This document shows, piece by piece, positions 23,387 through 23,620 of a stretch of 23,620 nt of DNA. Each line of letters starts with the position of its first letter. Position 1 is the stretch's first letter. The position numbers were made by a program, and so were the translations under genes. The notes beneath the pieces are model-generated. The model searched no databases. It had not been told where the DNA came from and saw only the letters and a program-made list of their open reading frames with translations. Origin of the DNA: an uncultured Ruminococcus sp. (GTDB lineage Bacteria > Bacillota > Clostridia > Oscillospirales > Ruminococcaceae); the NCBI GenBank assembly GCA_910577575.1, contig CAJTOG010000025.1, positions 1 to 23,620 on the forward strand, in the 5' to 3' direction.

Positions 23387-23620
23387 TTATATAGAGGCTC
23401 TTTCAACTGAAATAACGCCCTTGATTTTTCTGATTTTATCGAAAAGAGTTTTGAGTTGTTCCGTACTTGAAATGACGATGGTACTTTCAAACAGAGCATT
23501 GCCGTTTCTAAGTGTGCGTGATGCGGAATGAACAATAGGAACTCTTGCATCAAAAAGTACTTCTGTTATATCACGGACAAGACCCATCCTGTCGTCAGCA
23601 ATTACTTCAAAGCTTGTCTG
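23387..23620 (-). CDS. relA: C-terminal ACT domain of a RelA/SpoT-type (p)ppGpp synthetase (5' end outside the window)
   Basis: Only the last 77 codons are present; the frame is open to the window edge. The residues QTSFEVIADDRMGLVRDITE and the end KIRKIKGVISVERASI are characteristic of the C-terminal ACT domain of RelA/SpoT homologues, which senses amino-acid starvation on the ribosome. The stop is at 23389-23387. An internal ATG at 23587 is inside the ACT domain and is not a real start. That it is RelA and not another ACT protein rests on this end and on the next two genes, which follow relA in many Firmicutes. Confidence 0.75.
   Translation of the reverse strand, partial: QTSFEVIADDRMGLVRDITEVLFDARVPIVHSASRTLRNGNALFESTIVISSTEQLKTLFDKIRKIKGVISVERASI

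Noticed and set aside
23233..23553. Alternative minus-strand frame across the relA end and MBL start
   Set aside because: It conflicts with the clear ACT-domain and MBL frames and has no coding character of its own.
1..23620. CRISPR arrays, insertion sequences, rRNA genes and riboswitches
   Set aside because: No regularly spaced repeats, no transposase, integrase or recombinase frame, no rRNA stretch and no recognisable riboswitch core were found by eye.

Overview
The window looks like chromosome of a low-GC anaerobic Firmicute of the Ruminococcus/Oscillospiraceae type. The pointers are an AT-rich sequence with strong AGGAGG-type ribosome binding sites, a secreted family-8 glycoside hydrolase ending in a Ruminococcus-style dockerin (cellulosome component), and the relA - MBL hydrolase - hemZ order known from Clostridia. 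I cannot name the species.

Left edge (1-1400): a tRNA-Arg(CCG) with its own extended -10 promoter, a small unknown cytoplasmic protein followed by a clear terminator, a doubtful small membrane ORF, a decayed gene with an in-frame stop, and a strong hairpin. This is thinly coding accessory DNA.

Centre (1405-13570, minus strand): one 12-kb Ter-type (tellurite/stress, TerD-domain) gene cluster, read right to left from a good sigma-A-type promoter at 13539-13567. Order: two near-duplicate canonical TerD proteins, a third TerD variant, a transcription terminator, then VWA (TerY), PP2C phosphatase, a kinase with a zinc ribbon, a TerD with a polar N-terminal tail, AIM24, TerA (two domains), a beta-helix-like/TerD fusion, and a PMCA-type Ca2+ P-type ATPase. 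The three TerD proteins before the terminator keep the acidic calcium-binding loop; the three TerD-domain proteins after it have lost that loop. The likely logic is abundant Ca2+-binding TerD proteins, a less abundant set of signalling proteins (VWA, kinase, phosphatase) with divergent TerD-like adaptors, and a Ca2+ pump at the membrane. No TerC or TerB gene is present in the window. This is the most interesting system here; the beta-helix/TerD fusion and the internal terminator are its least familiar parts.

Right of it (13684-16300): an AraC regulator and a dockerin-bearing GH8 enzyme, transcribed divergently from two clear promoters; the regulator may control the enzyme. Then an NrnA-type DHH phosphoesterase (minus), divergent from a two-gene IbrA/IbrB-like module (PP-loop PAPS-reductase family protein plus ParB-like protein) with its own promoter and terminator.

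Right edge (19352-23620, minus strand): a housekeeping run comprising the 3' end of relA (cut by the window), an MBL-fold hydrolase, HemZ-like radical SAM oxidase, RlmD-type 23S rRNA methyltransferase and an unknown 162-residue protein. The middle genes overlap, so they are probably co-transcribed.
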